DNA of 64,000 nt, taken from Polyangiaceae bacterium (lineage in GTDB: Bacteria; Myxococcota_A; Polyangia; Polyangiales; Polyangiaceae). The first letter of the stretch is position 1. Every line of letters begins with the position of its first letter. Below the pieces are notes generated by a model that was not told the origin of the DNA, ran no database searches, and was given only the letters and a program-made list of their open reading frames with translations. Both the position numbers and the translations under genes were made by a program. Location: positions 558,001-622,000 of the forward strand of contig JABTUA010000002.1 of assembly GCA_015075635.1 (NCBI GenBank), written 5' to 3'. Shown here in pieces: positions 1 through 9,527 of the stretch.

Positions 1-708
1 GCATGCTCGTCAAACGCTTCGGCGACGCGCGCCTCGACGAGGTCCGCGACCCGCGCAACCCACGCGGGCGTCGCTGGCGCTCGGGCGGTGCGCGACCTCG
101 GACTTCACTACCTGTTTGCCGTCAAGAGCACCCAACCCTCCCTCCACACCGAGGCCGTGCGCTGGATGGGTGGCCTGGAGCCTGACCAGGCCGCCGCCAC
201 CAGCACGGATCTCGACCACAGTCGCTCCGTCGTGCGGCGCATCTACCTCGGTGAAGCCCTTGCCGCGCCGGAAGGTTGGGAGCATCTCAGGACCGTGCTC
301 CGCGTCGAGGTCGAGACCCTCGACTCCAATGGCGTCCGGGTCGCGAACGACAACCGCTACTTCGTCTCCAGCTTGCCACGCTCTCGTCTCACCGATGCCG
401 AGTGGCTGCTCGTCGTACGGCGCCACTGGGGCGTCGAGACTGCCCATCAGCTTCTCGATGGCGCCTTCGCCGAGGACCATCATCCGTGGATCGAACAGAA
501 CCCGCGAGCCACGGTCGTCGTGATGGTGCTGCGGCGCATCGCATACACGCTGCTCGCGCTCTGGCGCGGGGTGACTTTGCGCAGCGACGAACAGCGTAGG
601 CGGCCCTGGCGCGACCTGATGCGCCACATCTGGCTCTGCACAGTCAAGGCCACCGCAGAGACCCCTCGAAACTCGAGTGACCGCCGGCTCCCGCCGGCGC
701 CTGCGTGA
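1..708 (+). pseudogene. ISAs1-type transposase remnant, internally deleted
   Basis: Two parts of an ISAs1-like DDE transposase lie side by side in different frames. From position 4, in frame 3, the translation contains DEVRDPRNPRGRRW, which resembles the N-terminal DPR..GRR motif of the family. From about position 88, in frame 1, the C-terminal half follows: GLHYLFAVKSTQPSLH, then YFVSSL, RRHWGVE and a final region with EDHH and RRIAYTLLALW, ending in a stop at 706-708. The roughly 150 residues normally between these parts, which carry the first catalytic acidic residues, are missing. The element is therefore inactive. The upstream end lies outside the window, so whether the left terminal repeat survives cannot be seen. 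Family assignment of the C-terminal half is fairly secure; the N-terminal match is shorter and less certain. Confidence 0.75.
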
Positions 709-961
709 CCCGTGCCGAGGCCTTCGCGCCGACCTGCTCTTTGACAGACTCCGCGTCGATCACCGCCCTCGGGCTCCTGCCCCCGTAGAGGCTCGATGGC
801 ACTTGCTCCTGTGCGGCCCAGTACCTCCCCACCGCCCCGTCCCCGGGTCACCACTTCCCCGCCGGTGGTGGCGACCCAGCTCGACTCGCGGAGAACCGAT
901 CGAGACTGCCACCAGACACTGAGCAGTTGCCCAAACCCGCGCCAGGGACTAACGGAACTCC
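709..961. other. Intergenic region, possible second IS relic
   Basis: No gene is supported here. On the minus strand around 690-830 a short reading frame contains RSPRAVIDAESVKEQVG, reminiscent of the IDSQSVK motif of IS5-group transposases, but it is too short to be secure. The region separates the ISAs1 remnant from the first intact gene and may simply be IS debris. Confidence 0.3.
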
Positions 962-1777
962 GTGCGCGCGCTTGCTTCGACGCTGCTTTTCGGCTTCGCC
1001 TGGGCGCTGTCGCGCGCCACGCTCGCCACACCCCTCGAGCACGACGAGCAGAAGTACTCGGCGTGGCAGAGCAACGAGCAGAGCTTCTACGCCTCGAGCG
1101 CCAGCGACGCCGGTATCGTCTACGCGCGCCCCCAGCTCTTCCTCGGCTACGGCGCCCCGCACTGGCAGTTCACCGGTTTCGACGGATACCTGCTCTCGAC
1201 CAACGGCTTCGCGGCGGCTTACGCCGGCTGGCGCGCCAGCCTGCCGTTCCTGGACGTGCAGTTCGGGCACCGCTGGAACTACCCGTTCAACCGCCGCTAC
1301 TTGCCGCCCCAGAAGAAGTACCGCGCGCGAGACTTGGATCTGAACGGCCACGACGAGCGTTCCACGTACGAGGTGACCGAGGGGGAGCTGACCCTGCTCG
1401 CTCCCGTGCTCCACGGCGCCGTGTTCACGGAGTTTCACCCGATGTGGTTCGACGCCCCCGGCGATAGCTACGTGTTCGAAGAGGTGATGCGCGTCGTGGT
1501 CGTGCCACCCTTCGCGATGCGCACGCGGCTCGGGTACGTCTACGGATTCGGCGAGCGGCAGGACGCGAAGGTGGGAGCCATGGTCGAGTACCTGGTGACG
1601 CCCGGCCGTCCCTTCAACACCACGCGCGTCGGCCCGCTGGCGCTGGTCTCTTTCACCAAGAACTTCGAGGGGCTCTTCACCACGACGGTGGTGGTGTCGG
1701 GACCCGACGAGCTCGGGCCCTACGCCGGGACCTACGGCTTCCTCGGAGTGCGGTACCGCTGGGCGAAGCGCTTCTAG
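962..1777 (+). CDS. Secreted, outer-membrane-like protein of unknown function
   Basis: This 271-residue protein has a GTG start and a short N-terminal hydrophobic stretch (about residues 5-22, ending near ATLATP) that looks like a signal peptide. The mature part is rich in aromatic residues and in alternating polar/apolar stretches such as GAVFTEFHPMWF and MRTRLGYVYGFG, and it ends GFLGVRYRWAKRF. A terminal aromatic residue after a beta strand is typical of outer-membrane beta-barrels, so an outer-membrane location is inferred. I recognise no named family. It lies 18 bases upstream of the FG-GAP lipoprotein on the same strand, so the two may be co-transcribed. Confidence 0.6.
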   Translation: MRALASTLLFGFAWALSRATLATPLEHDEQKYSAWQSNEQSFYASSASDAGIVYARPQLFLGYGAPHWQFTGFDGYLLSTNGFAAAYAGWRASLPFLDVQFGHRWNYPFNRRYLPPQKKYRARDLDLNGHDERSTYEVTEGELTLLAPVLHGAVFTEFHPMWFDAPGDSYVFEEVMRVVVVPPFAMRTRLGYVYGFGERQDAKVGAMVEYLVTPGRPFNTTRVGPLALVSFTKNFEGLFTTTVVVSGPDELGPYAGTYGFLGVRYRWAKRF

Positions 1778-1795
1778 CGTGCGAACATCCAGGGC

Positions 1796-4060
1796 ATGAG
1801 GCTCTGGCAGGCGGCAGCACTCTCTTCTCTCTTGTTTCCAGTGTTCGCGAGCTGCGGCTCCGACTCGGACGGGGGCACCGCTTCGAACGCGGGCTCCGGC
1901 GGCGGAGGAACCGGCGGCGGAGGAACCGGCGGCAAGGCCGGTGACGCCTCGATCAACCTCGACTCGGGCGACTGCCAGACGGGCAACGCCTGCGGTGACG
2001 GCGGCATCTGCGCTGGCGGAGTGTGCTGCGAGAAGACGAACGCCTGCGGCAACGACTGCTGCACGACCGGCGAGCTGTGTTCGTTCCAGAAGTGCGTCAC
2101 GCCGGGCAAGACCTGCACGGAGAGCTCGGACTGCGCCGCCGGCGAGTACTGCGAGATGGCCCTCGGCAGCGGCAGCGACGGCGGGCCCGTCGGCGACGCC
2201 GCCAGCTGCACCACTGGCTTCATCGTCGCGGAGGGCAAGTGCCTGCCCCAGCCGCCGGTGTGCACCGGCGCGGAGCCGGGTCTGGACTGTCTGCCGAAGT
2301 GCGAGCTGCCCCCGAGCAGCGGCACCTTCGATCCCGAGATCACTTACACCTGGGGAGGGGTGACCTCGTCGCCCTTCAGCAGCGACGTGATGATGACGCC
2401 AATCGTCATTCAGCTCGATGACGACAACTGTGACGGCAAGATCACCCCGCTCGACATCCCCGAGATCGTCTTCGTCACCTTCACCGGGGGCGCCTACACC
2501 GGCGCAGGCACGCTGCACGCCATCTCCATCGTGAACTCGAAGGTGGTCGAGAAGTTCAGCGTGCCCGGCGTCAGCCCGATGAGCCAGCTCGCCGGCGGCA
2601 ACATCGACGGCAAGCCCGGCAACGAGGTCGTGGGCTGCAATGGGTCGGTGGCGACGGCCTTCGACGGCACGGGGAAGGTCGTCTGGACCAACTCGAACGT
2701 CAGCTGCGCTTCCCCCGCCATCGCCGATCTCGAAGGCGACGGCACGGTGGAGGTGGTGGTCGAGGGCGGGATCTTGAACGGCGCTGATGGCACGCTCAAG
2801 CACGCGCTGCCCGGGGTCCCCACTCCGGCCGTGTCCGACCTGGACGGCGACGGCAAGCTCGACATCACCGACGGCCGGCGCGCGTTCAAGGCGGACGGCA
2901 CGCTGATCGCGGACAGCGGCAACCCTTCGTCGTGGGGAGCCGTCGGCGATCTCGACAAGGACGGCAAGCCCGAGATCGTCGGGATCGACCCCTCCAACGG
3001 CCAGCGCCGCATGCACATCTGGCGGGTCACGCCCGGCGCGCCGGGCTTCCAGGTCGTGCGGCAGCCCTTTGACATCCACGAGACCGCGCCCTCCAATCCG
3101 TGCGGGCACAACTCCGGCGGCGGTCCGCCGACCATCGCCGACTTCAACGGCGACGGCACGCCGGACGTCGCCCTCGCTGGCTCCATCGCCTACGTGATCT
3201 TCGACGGCAAGAAGCTGATGGACGCGACGGCGGCGAGCACGACCACGCTGCTCTGGCAGACCGTGACGCAGGACTGCTCGTCGGCGGCCACCGGCAGCTC
3301 GGTGTTCGACTTCAACGGCGACGGCAAGGCGGAAGCCGTCTACTCCGACGAGCTCAACCTGAAGGTCTACGACGGCGCGACGGGCACGGAGCTCTGGAAG
3401 ACGTGCAACACGACCGGCACCTTGATCGAGTACCCAGTCATCGCCGACGTGGACAACGACGGGCAAGCCGACATCGTGGTCGCCTCCAACGCCTACGCCT
3501 TCAACTGCGGCGGCACCAAGCAGAGCGGCATCCGCGTCATCCAGAGCAAGAGCAAGTCATGGGTGCGCACGCGCCGCGTGTGGAATCAGCACAGCTACCA
3601 CATCACCAACATCGAGGAGGACGGCACCGTTCCGACCAAGGAGGTCGCGAACTGGACCGTCCCGGGCCTGAACAACTTCCGCCAGAACAAACAGCCGGGC
3701 AGCGAGCTCGCGGCACCGGACGCGACGGTGACGGTGAAGCCGCGCTGCTCTGGCACGTTCGGCGTCCTGGTCGAGGTGCGCAACCTGGGTAGCGCGCCCT
3801 TGCCCACGGGCATCAAGGTCGAGGTGTTCGCCGGCTCGCCGCCGACCGGGACGTCCCTGGCGACCGCGACGACCACCATCCCGCTCTACGCGGCGCAGGC
3901 CGAGGTGCTGTCCATCGAACTGCCGAACGCGCCTGCAGACGTGAAGAGCGGGCAGACACCGGTCTTCGCCACCGTCACGCCACCGAGTGGCGTGGTCGAG
4001 TGCCGCACCGACAACAACAGCTCGAGCGCGGTGAGCGCGGTCTGCAATCAACCCCGGTGA
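1796..4060 (+). CDS. FG-GAP/VCBS repeat lipoprotein
   Basis: This 754-residue protein begins with a signal peptide ending in the lipobox FASC (Cys about residue 20), followed by a Gly-rich linker and a Cys-rich segment (about residues 55-170) of the kind seen in myxobacterial surface proteins. From about residue 200 it carries repeated acidic calcium-binding-like motifs: DLEGDGTVEV, DLDGDGKLDI, DLDKDGKPEI, DFNGDGTPDV, DFNGDGKAEA and DVDNDGQADI. These are characteristic of FG-GAP/VCBS beta-propellers. The C-terminal 130 residues look like a CARDB-type domain (VEVRNLGSAPLPTGI). A surface-exposed binding or adhesion role is inferred; no catalytic residues are evident. A relative of similar design lies at 27697-30912. 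Confidence 0.85.
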   Translation: MRLWQAAALSSLLFPVFASCGSDSDGGTASNAGSGGGGTGGGGTGGKAGDASINLDSGDCQTGNACGDGGICAGGVCCEKTNACGNDCCTTGELCSFQKCVTPGKTCTESSDCAAGEYCEMALGSGSDGGPVGDAASCTTGFIVAEGKCLPQPPVCTGAEPGLDCLPKCELPPSSGTFDPEITYTWGGVTSSPFSSDVMMTPIVIQLDDDNCDGKITPLDIPEIVFVTFTGGAYTGAGTLHAISIVNSKVVEKFSVPGVSPMSQLAGGNIDGKPGNEVVGCNGSVATAFDGTGKVVWTNSNVSCASPAIADLEGDGTVEVVVEGGILNGADGTLKHALPGVPTPAVSDLDGDGKLDITDGRRAFKADGTLIADSGNPSSWGAVGDLDKDGKPEIVGIDPSNGQRRMHIWRVTPGAPGFQVVRQPFDIHETAPSNPCGHNSGGGPPTIADFNGDGTPDVALAGSIAYVIFDGKKLMDATAASTTTLLWQTVTQDCSSAATGSSVFDFNGDGKAEAVYSDELNLKVYDGATGTELWKTCNTTGTLIEYPVIADVDNDGQADIVVASNAYAFNCGGTKQSGIRVIQSKSKSWVRTRRVWNQHSYHITNIEEDGTVPTKEVANWTVPGLNNFRQNKQPGSELAAPDATVTVKPRCSGTFGVLVEVRNLGSAPLPTGIKVEVFAGSPPTGTSLATATTTIPLYAAQAEVLSIELPNAPADVKSGQTPVFATVTPPSGVVECRTDNNSSSAVSAVCNQPR

Positions 4061-4100
4061 GGGGGGCCGGATCGGCGCAGAGTCGCCCGAGCCAGTGAAG

Positions 4101-5895
4101 TCAGCGGCGACGGCGCAGCAGCGCGAGCAATCCGAGCAGAGCGAACGGCGTCAGCGATCCCGGGTCGCGTGGGGCGCCGAGACGGCAGCCGCCGCTGTCG
4201 CCGCTGTCGCCCGAGGGCGACGCTTCCGCCGCGTTGCCCGCGGCGCCGGCCGCCGCTGGAGCGCCGCCCACACCGCTCGGGGCGCCGCCCGTGGCGGAGG
4301 TGGCTCCGCCGCGCCGCCGCCGCCGGCCGCACCGGCTGCGCCCGCAGCGCCGCCGCCGTCCGTCGCGCCGCCGCCGCCCGTCGCGCCGCCGCCGCCCGTC
4401 GCGCCGCCGCCGCCCGTCGCGCCGCCGCCGCCCGTCGCGCCGCCGCCGCCGGCCGCACCGGCTGCGCAGCGCCGCCGCCGTCCGTCGCGCCGCCGCCGCC
4501 CGTCGCGCCGCCGCCGCCCGGTGCGCCGCCGCCGCCGCCGGTCGCGCCGCCGCCGCCCGGTGCGCCGCCGCCGCCCGGTGCGCCGCCGCTCCCGGGGGCT
4601 CCACCGCCGCCCGTCGTGTACTCGAGAGCCCCGACGTCCATGTTGCCCGCGAGCGGGCGAGGCTCGGAGCTGCCGGGCTTCTCCAGCACGCGCTTGGGCG
4701 GGTGAAACTGCGGCGCCGCCAGCGGCGAAGGGAACGCGTAACCCGGCGGCCCCGCCAGGCTCGCGGCGCCGGCGTCCACCAGTGGGCTGGTCGCAGTAGG
4801 GTGCAGGTCGAAGGCGCTCGGGTTGGCGAAGCTCGGATCGCTGCCAGTGATGCTCCCTTTCCACGTGCTCGGCACGTTCGTCGAGCCCGACCTCACCCAG
4901 TTGTTGCTCCCCGCGATCAGCGCGGTGCCGGTGGTCCAGACCGCTTCGGTAGAACGCACCAGGTTGACGCCGCCGGCGCCGAGCACGGTGAACACGTTGT
5001 TGTGCATCTCCACGCTCTCGAGCGAGTCGAACAGCCGGAACACGGCCGCGCCGCCCGGTTGCACCATCACGGTGTTGCTGACGAAGCGATAGCGGGCGCC
5101 GGTGGCGCCGGTGCCGTCGCCGCCGAAGCGCACCACGTACGAGCTGCCGGTCTTGCGCAACACGTTACCGACCACGTCCGAGTCCTCGCGAGCCAGGCCG
5201 GCGTCCTGGCCGTCTGGGCCGATCAGCTCTAGCTCGTGATACAGCGCCCCTTCGATCCAGTTGTAGTAGATCTCGTTGCGCTCGGCGCGTGACTTGACGT
5301 TGTTACCGCCGACGCCGTCGTGCACGTAGCAGTGCTCCATGCGAAACACGCTCTTCGGGTAGGCCGTCTCGTCGGTAGCGACGTAGATCTGGTGGTTCGT
5401 GGTGCCCGCACCGGACTTGTACACCTCGACGTACTGCAGCGTCAGAGACCCGGAGTCGGTGTCGGCGCCGAGCACGCCGTGCTTGACGCAGTCGTGCACC
5501 ACGGAGTCGCGCAGCGTCACGTCGTTGGCGTGGTGGTAGAAGCAGCGGAACGAGGCGCCGGTGATGTCCAGGCCCTCGAATACGTAGTGATTTCCCTGCG
5601 CTTCGATGGTGTTCGTGCCGCCGCTGATGACCGGGCGTTTGCCGTTCTTCGGGACACCTCGCACGGTGATCTTGTTCGCCGCCGTTCCGGGCTTGGCGAA
5701 CACGACGCCGCCCGAGTAGGTGGCGTCGCCGTCGATCTCCACGACGTCGCCCGGCTCGAGCAACGCGGTCACGGACGAGAGTTGCTTGTACTGCTGGGCC
5801 GGACCCACCTTGTACGTCGCGGCCGCCGCCAGGGACGACACGAGCGACGCGGTCGCGCCAACACAGAGAGACGAGAGCGCTTGGTTTCTTCGCAA
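4101..5895 (-). CDS. Right-handed beta-helix surface protein with MYXO-CTERM-like tail (two frameshifts in repeat region)
   Basis: The chosen start is a TTG at 5895 with GGAGG seven bases upstream. It gives a signal peptide that ends SSLAAAATYKVG. The first 470 or so residues contain beta-helix-type stretches: a chondroitinase/pectate-lyase-like N-terminal segment (LEPGDVVEIDGDATYSGG), then VTLRDSVVHDCVKHGVLG, FRMEHCYVHDGVGGNNVK and VEMHNNVFTVLGAGGVN. Next comes a tandem repeat encoding GGGGAT/GGGGAP. Read straight on, the frame leaves Gly-rich coding, becomes Arg/Ala-rich and stops at 4048. A frame change near 4466 and another near 4310 keep the linker Gly-rich and end at 4101 with a Cys (GGCRLG), a hydrophobic helix (FALLGLLALL) and RRRR, a MYXO-CTERM-like sorting tail. 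Both shifts go the same way, each equivalent to one lost base modulo three. Sequencing errors in G+C-rich repeats or genuine slippage could explain them. Confidence 0.75.
4311..4600. repeat. 18-bp tandem repeats encoding GGGGAT-type linker, with a duplicated block
   Basis: The region is built from an 18-bp unit, on the plus strand about GTCGCGCCGCCGCCGCCC, with variants. A longer block starting GGCCGCACCGGCTGCG occurs at 4326 and again at 4451, an offset of 125 bases. The 4451 copy lacks four bases (cccg) found in the 4326 copy, which accounts for the first frameshift in the overlapping gene. Such low-complexity G+C repeats are prone to slippage and to assembly error. Confidence 0.85.
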
Positions 5896-5902
5896 ACCTG
5901 AA

Positions 5903-5907
5903 CCTCC
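5903..5907 (-). promoter_or_regulatory. Shine-Dalgarno site that fixes the TTG start of the beta-helix gene
   Basis: On the minus strand GGAGG lies seven bases before the TTG at 5895. In-frame starts further upstream give a long Arg-rich leader with no signal peptide, so this site supports the TTG as the true start. Confidence 0.6.
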
Positions 5908-6004
5908 GGTCGCGAAGCATAGCCGACGATCCGAAGTGCGCCTGTCCCCGCTTGTCCTACATGCACCGCACCGCATCGCGCTTGGCGCGGACGCGCCCGC
6001 GATG

Positions 6005-6571
6005 CTACGGAACACCTCGTCGCAGCTCCGCCAGCACGTTGCAGAACAGCGCGCCCTGTTCGATGGCGTCGTCCAGCGCTTGGTGTGTGTGCGGCAGGTC
6101 GTCGAACCAGCGGCGCGGCATGTTGCGCTTCGTCGCGTCGCGATAGCCGGTCCCGAGCAGCGCCATCGCCAGCGTCTTGATGTCGAGCGCCGAGTGCGAG
6201 AACGGGCTCCTGCCCGCGAAGCGCATCAGGTACCAGTAGACGAACAGAAAGTCGTAGGCCACCGGGTAGCCCACGAACACCGGCGGGGCGCCGAGTGACT
6301 CGACCCACGCCACGTAGCGCGGCATCACCAGAGCGGGGTCCTCCGGGTCCTTGCGGCACGCGGCCCAGGCCTCGGGCTGCGACCGCCAAAAGCTGGCGGT
6401 GTCCGGGTGGGCCGCGGCGCCAGGCAGCGTCTCGAGGTTGGCGCTGAACGTGGAAACGAGCTGTTTATCGGCCGTGAATGCGGCGGAGGCGAAGCTCAGC
6501 ATCGAGTGCGGTCCCGGGATCGGGCCGTCGGCCTCGACGTCGGTGCTGACGTAGATCTCTGCGCGAGCCAT
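6005..6571 (-). CDS. DEDDh-family 3'-5' exonuclease
   Basis: This 188-residue protein starts [16 protein letters not shown]. The D-x-E pair (D11, E13) is the ExoI motif of the DnaQ-like/RNase T superfamily, [14 protein letters not shown] supplies the ExoII region, and HTHQALDDA near the C-terminus supplies the ExoIII H-x4-D motif of the DEDDh group. It would remove nucleotides from 3' ends of DNA or RNA with two metal ions. A longer in-frame extension upstream (to 6784) is Arg/Pro-rich and overlaps the divergent permease gene, so the ATG at 6571 is preferred. It is divergent from the permease with 92 bases between starts. The physiological substrate cannot be read from the sequence. Confidence 0.8.
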   Translation of the reverse strand: MARAEIYVSTDVEADGPIPGPHSMLSFASAAFTADKQLVSTFSANLETLPGAAAHPDTASFWRSQPEAWAACRKDPEDPALVMPRYVAWVESLGAPPVFVGYPVAYDFLFVYWYLMRFAGRSPFSHSALDIKTLAMALLGTGYRDATKRNMPRRWFDDLPHTHQALDDAIEQGALFCNVLAELRRGVP

Positions 6572-6663
6572 GGAGCCCGCAGGGTCGCAGAAAACGAGCG
6601 CGCGTGCGCCCATTTGTCCTGCGCCGCCGCCTCGTGTTACTCGCCCCGCCCTCGGGAGGCGGC

Positions 6664-8220
6664 ATGACCACGGTCGCGCGTGAAGAGGACCTGAGCCAGG
6701 GCCCTCCGGTTGTTCGAAGCCAAGGGCAGATGTTCGAGGTCGAGGGTGAGATCGTCTCGCCCTACAACAACCACGATCTTTCACCGGTGCGCATCAAGGA
6801 GCGCAAGTGGGGGACCAAGGACATCGCCGCGCTCTGGATCTCGATGTCCGCGTGCGTGCCGACCTACATGCTGGCGTCCAGCGTGATCGCCGAAGGCATG
6901 AGCTGGTGGCAGGCCGTGCTCACCATCTTCCTCGGCAACACCATCGTGCTCCTGCCGATGCTGCTCAACGCGCACGCCGGCACCAAGTACGGCATCCCGT
7001 TCCCGGTCTACTGCCGCCCGTCGTTCGGCATCCTGGGGGCGAACGTCCCGGCCATCCTGCGCGCGCTGGTGGCCTGCGGCTGGTTCGGCATCCAGGCCTG
7101 GATCGGCGGCTGGGCCATCTACAAGATCCTGACGGTCTGGATCCCGAGCTGGGACGAGCTCCCGAACCTGCCCTTCGTCGGCATCAACGTGCCCCAGCTG
7201 ATCTGCTTCCTGCTGTTCTGGGCAGTGAACATGCTGGTCATCTACAAGGGGATCGAGTCGATCCGCATCCTCTTGAACATCAAGGCACCGCTGCTGATCG
7301 TGCTCGGGCTGGCGCTGCTCTACTGGGCGTACTCCAAGGCCGGCGGCTTCGGCCCCATGCTCGACAAGCCCAGCGCCTTCGACGCGGGGCAGCCCAAAGC
7401 CGGCCAGTTCTGGGCCTTCTTCTTCCCTGCCCTCACCGGCATGGTCGGCTTCTGGGCCACCCTCTCGCTGAACATCCCGGACTTCACCCGCTACGCGTAC
7501 TCGCAGCGCGACCAGGCCGTGGGCCAGGCCCTCGGCCTGCCGACCACGATGGGGCTGTTCTCGTTCATCGGCGTCGCCGTCACCAGCGCCACGGTGGTGA
7601 TCTACGGCGAGACCATCTGGGATCCGGTGATCCTGATCACGCGCTTCAAGAACCCCGTGCTACTCGTGGTCGCGCTGGCAGCGCTGGTCATCGCCACGCT
7701 CGCCACCAACATCGCGGCCAACGTGGTGAGCCCGGCCAACGACTTCGCCAACATCTCGCCCAAGAAGATCTCCTTCCGCACCGGCGGCCTGATCACCGGC
7801 GTCATCGGCATCCTGATCCAGCCCTGGCGCCTGGTCTCGGATCCGAGCGGCTACATCTTCACCTGGCTGGTCGGTTACTCGGCGCTGCTCGGCTCCATCG
7901 GCGGCGTCTTGATCGCGGACTACTACGTGGTGCGCAAGACCAAGCTCGATCTGATCAAGCTCTACGAGAGGGAAGGCCCGTACTGGTACAAGGGCGGCTG
8001 GAACCCCATCGCCATCGTGGCGCTCCTGGCCGGCATCCTGCCGAACCTGCCGGGCTTCCTCGGCGTGGTGAAGTGGGCCCAGGTCGGAGAGTTCTGGCTG
8101 AAGCTCTACAACTACGCCTGGTTCGTCGGCTTCGCACTCTCGTTCGCCGTGTACGCCGGGCTCACGCTGGCGCTGGCAAAGCCTTCTGACCAGGTGACAG
8201 AGGACGCTCCCGCGGCATAA
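6664..8220 (+). CDS. NCS1-family nucleobase/hydantoin permease
   Basis: This 518-residue polytopic membrane protein has about twelve hydrophobic segments. Motifs match the NCS1 (PucI/Mhp1/FurE-like) family: an N-terminal cytoplasmic stretch ending [14 protein letters not shown], then [30 protein letters not shown], and [17 protein letters not shown]. The ATG at 6664 follows GGGAGGCGGC, a good ribosome site; the longer in-frame start at 6604 is less likely. Family members import uracil, cytosine, allantoin, hydantoins or related compounds with sodium or protons. The neighbouring M20 hydrolase starts 7 bases downstream, so the two are probably co-transcribed. Together with the ureidopropionase-like and semialdehyde-dehydrogenase genes further on, this favours a pyrimidine or its breakdown products as substrate, by inference. 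Confidence 0.88.
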   Translation: MTTVAREEDLSQGPPVVRSQGQMFEVEGEIVSPYNNHDLSPVRIKERKWGTKDIAALWISMSACVPTYMLASSVIAEGMSWWQAVLTIFLGNTIVLLPMLLNAHAGTKYGIPFPVYCRPSFGILGANVPAILRALVACGWFGIQAWIGGWAIYKILTVWIPSWDELPNLPFVGINVPQLICFLLFWAVNMLVIYKGIESIRILLNIKAPLLIVLGLALLYWAYSKAGGFGPMLDKPSAFDAGQPKAGQFWAFFFPALTGMVGFWATLSLNIPDFTRYAYSQRDQAVGQALGLPTTMGLFSFIGVAVTSATVVIYGETIWDPVILITRFKNPVLLVVALAALVIATLATNIAANVVSPANDFANISPKKISFRTGGLITGVIGILIQPWRLVSDPSGYIFTWLVGYSALLGSIGGVLIADYYVVRKTKLDLIKLYEREGPYWYKGGWNPIAIVALLAGILPNLPGFLGVVKWAQVGEFWLKLYNYAWFVGFALSFAVYAGLTLALAKPSDQVTEDAPAA

Positions 8221-8227
8221 TCCGAGG

Positions 8228-9502
8228 ATGAACCCGGAGCTCTGCGCCCGCTTGCTCGAAGAGGCCGAGCGGGCGCAGGACGAGCTCGTCGCGCTCACCC
8301 AGGCGCTGGTCCGGATCCCGAGCGTCAACCCTCCGGGCGAGCACTACCGCGACGCCGCCGAGCTGCTCGGCGCGGATCTCGCCGAGCGCGGCTACCAGGT
8401 CGCCTACCACGAGGCGGAGGGCAGCCGGTCGCACAGCCGAGCGCACCCGCGCGTGAACGTGCTCGCGCGCCTGGGCGACGGCGCGCACCCCGTGGTGCAC
8501 CTGAACGGTCACCTCGACGTGGTTCCCGCGAGCGCCGGCTGGACGGTCGATCCCTTCGCGGGGCTCGTGACGGACGGCAAGCTCTACGGCCGCGGCACCG
8601 CGGACATGAAGGCCGGCCTCGCCGCCGGCGTCTTGGCGGTGGAGGTCGCGCGCCGCGCGGGGCTCGCGCTCCGCGGCAGCGTGGAGATCTCCGGCACCGT
8701 GGACGAAGAGAGCGGAGGCCAGGCCGGCGTGGCGTGGTTGTGCGAGAAGGGCGTGATCCGCCGGGACCGCGTGGACCACGTGATCATCCCCGAGCCGCTC
8801 GACCCCGATCGCATCTGCGTCGGACACCGCGGCGTCTACTGGTTCAAGGTGACGGCGCACGGACGCGTCGCCCACGGCAGCATGCCGTTCCTGGGGTCGA
8901 GCGCCATCGACCACCTGGCCCACTTCGTCGAGCGCGTGCGCACCGAGCTCCAACCTGCGCTCCGGGAGCGCGTGACCCACATGCCCGTGGTCCCCGACAT
9001 GGCGCGCCACGCGACCCTGAACGTGAACGCCATCCTGGGTGGGCAAGCCGGGTGCGAGCCGCAGACGCCCTGCGTGGCTGACCACGCGGAGGCGATCTTC
9101 GATCGGCGCTTCCTGCTGGAGGAGGGCTTCGTCGCAGCGAAAGAGGAGATCGTCGCCCTGCTCGCCAAAGCCCGGGCCGAGGACCCTTCCCGCCGCTACA
9201 CGCTGGAAGATCTGCTGGTGTTTCACCCCGTGCAGACACCGGCGGGCTCTCCGCTGGTCGCGGCTCTCGAGCGCGCCATCGAACAGGTCTACTCGCGCCC
9301 CGCCCAGCTGGTGGCGAGCCCCGGCACCTACGACCACAAGCACTTCGCCCGGCTCGCCGGCATCGAGCACTGCGTCGCCTACGGTCCCGGCACGCTGGAG
9401 CTCGCGCACCAGCCGGACGAGCACGTCGCCATCGAAGACCTGGTGCGAGCCACGGGCGTGATGGCCCTGGCGCTGGTGGACCTGGGTGTATTCGCTGCCT
9501 AG
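8228..9502 (+). CDS. M20-family metallopeptidase/amidohydrolase (ArgE/DapE-like)
   Basis: This 424-residue enzyme has the M20 di-zinc set in order: H in LNGHLDVVP (about residue 95), D in GRGTADMKAG, the general base EE in DEESGG, E in IIPEP, and a final H in LELAHQPDEH. The lid/dimerisation domain lies in between (VTAHGRVAHGSMPFLG). Relatives are acetylornithine deacetylase, succinyl-diaminopimelate desuccinylase and various N-acyl or carbamoyl amidohydrolases; motifs do not decide among them. It lies 7 bases after the NCS1 permease, which suggests that it hydrolyses the imported compound. A role in arginine or lysine synthesis is less likely given that context. Confidence 0.85.
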   Translation: MNPELCARLLEEAERAQDELVALTQALVRIPSVNPPGEHYRDAAELLGADLAERGYQVAYHEAEGSRSHSRAHPRVNVLARLGDGAHPVVHLNGHLDVVPASAGWTVDPFAGLVTDGKLYGRGTADMKAGLAAGVLAVEVARRAGLALRGSVEISGTVDEESGGQAGVAWLCEKGVIRRDRVDHVIIPEPLDPDRICVGHRGVYWFKVTAHGRVAHGSMPFLGSSAIDHLAHFVERVRTELQPALRERVTHMPVVPDMARHATLNVNAILGGQAGCEPQTPCVADHAEAIFDRRFLLEEGFVAAKEEIVALLAKARAEDPSRRYTLEDLLVFHPVQTPAGSPLVAALERAIEQVYSRPAQLVASPGTYDHKHFARLAGIEHCVAYGPGTLELAHQPDEHVAIEDLVRATGVMALALVDLGVFAA

Positions 9503-9527
9503 CGCGGGCCCGTGCTAGATTGCTCGG

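Noticed and set aside
848..3466. Long minus-strand reading frame opposite the FG-GAP lipoprotein
   Set aside because: It is Arg/Ala/His-rich without motifs and exists because G+C-rich coding frames are open on both strands; the plus-strand gene has clear FG-GAP repeats.
4048..4100. End of the beta-helix gene at 4048
   Set aside because: That frame ends in Arg-rich nonsense; the sorting tail ending at 4101 is coherent.
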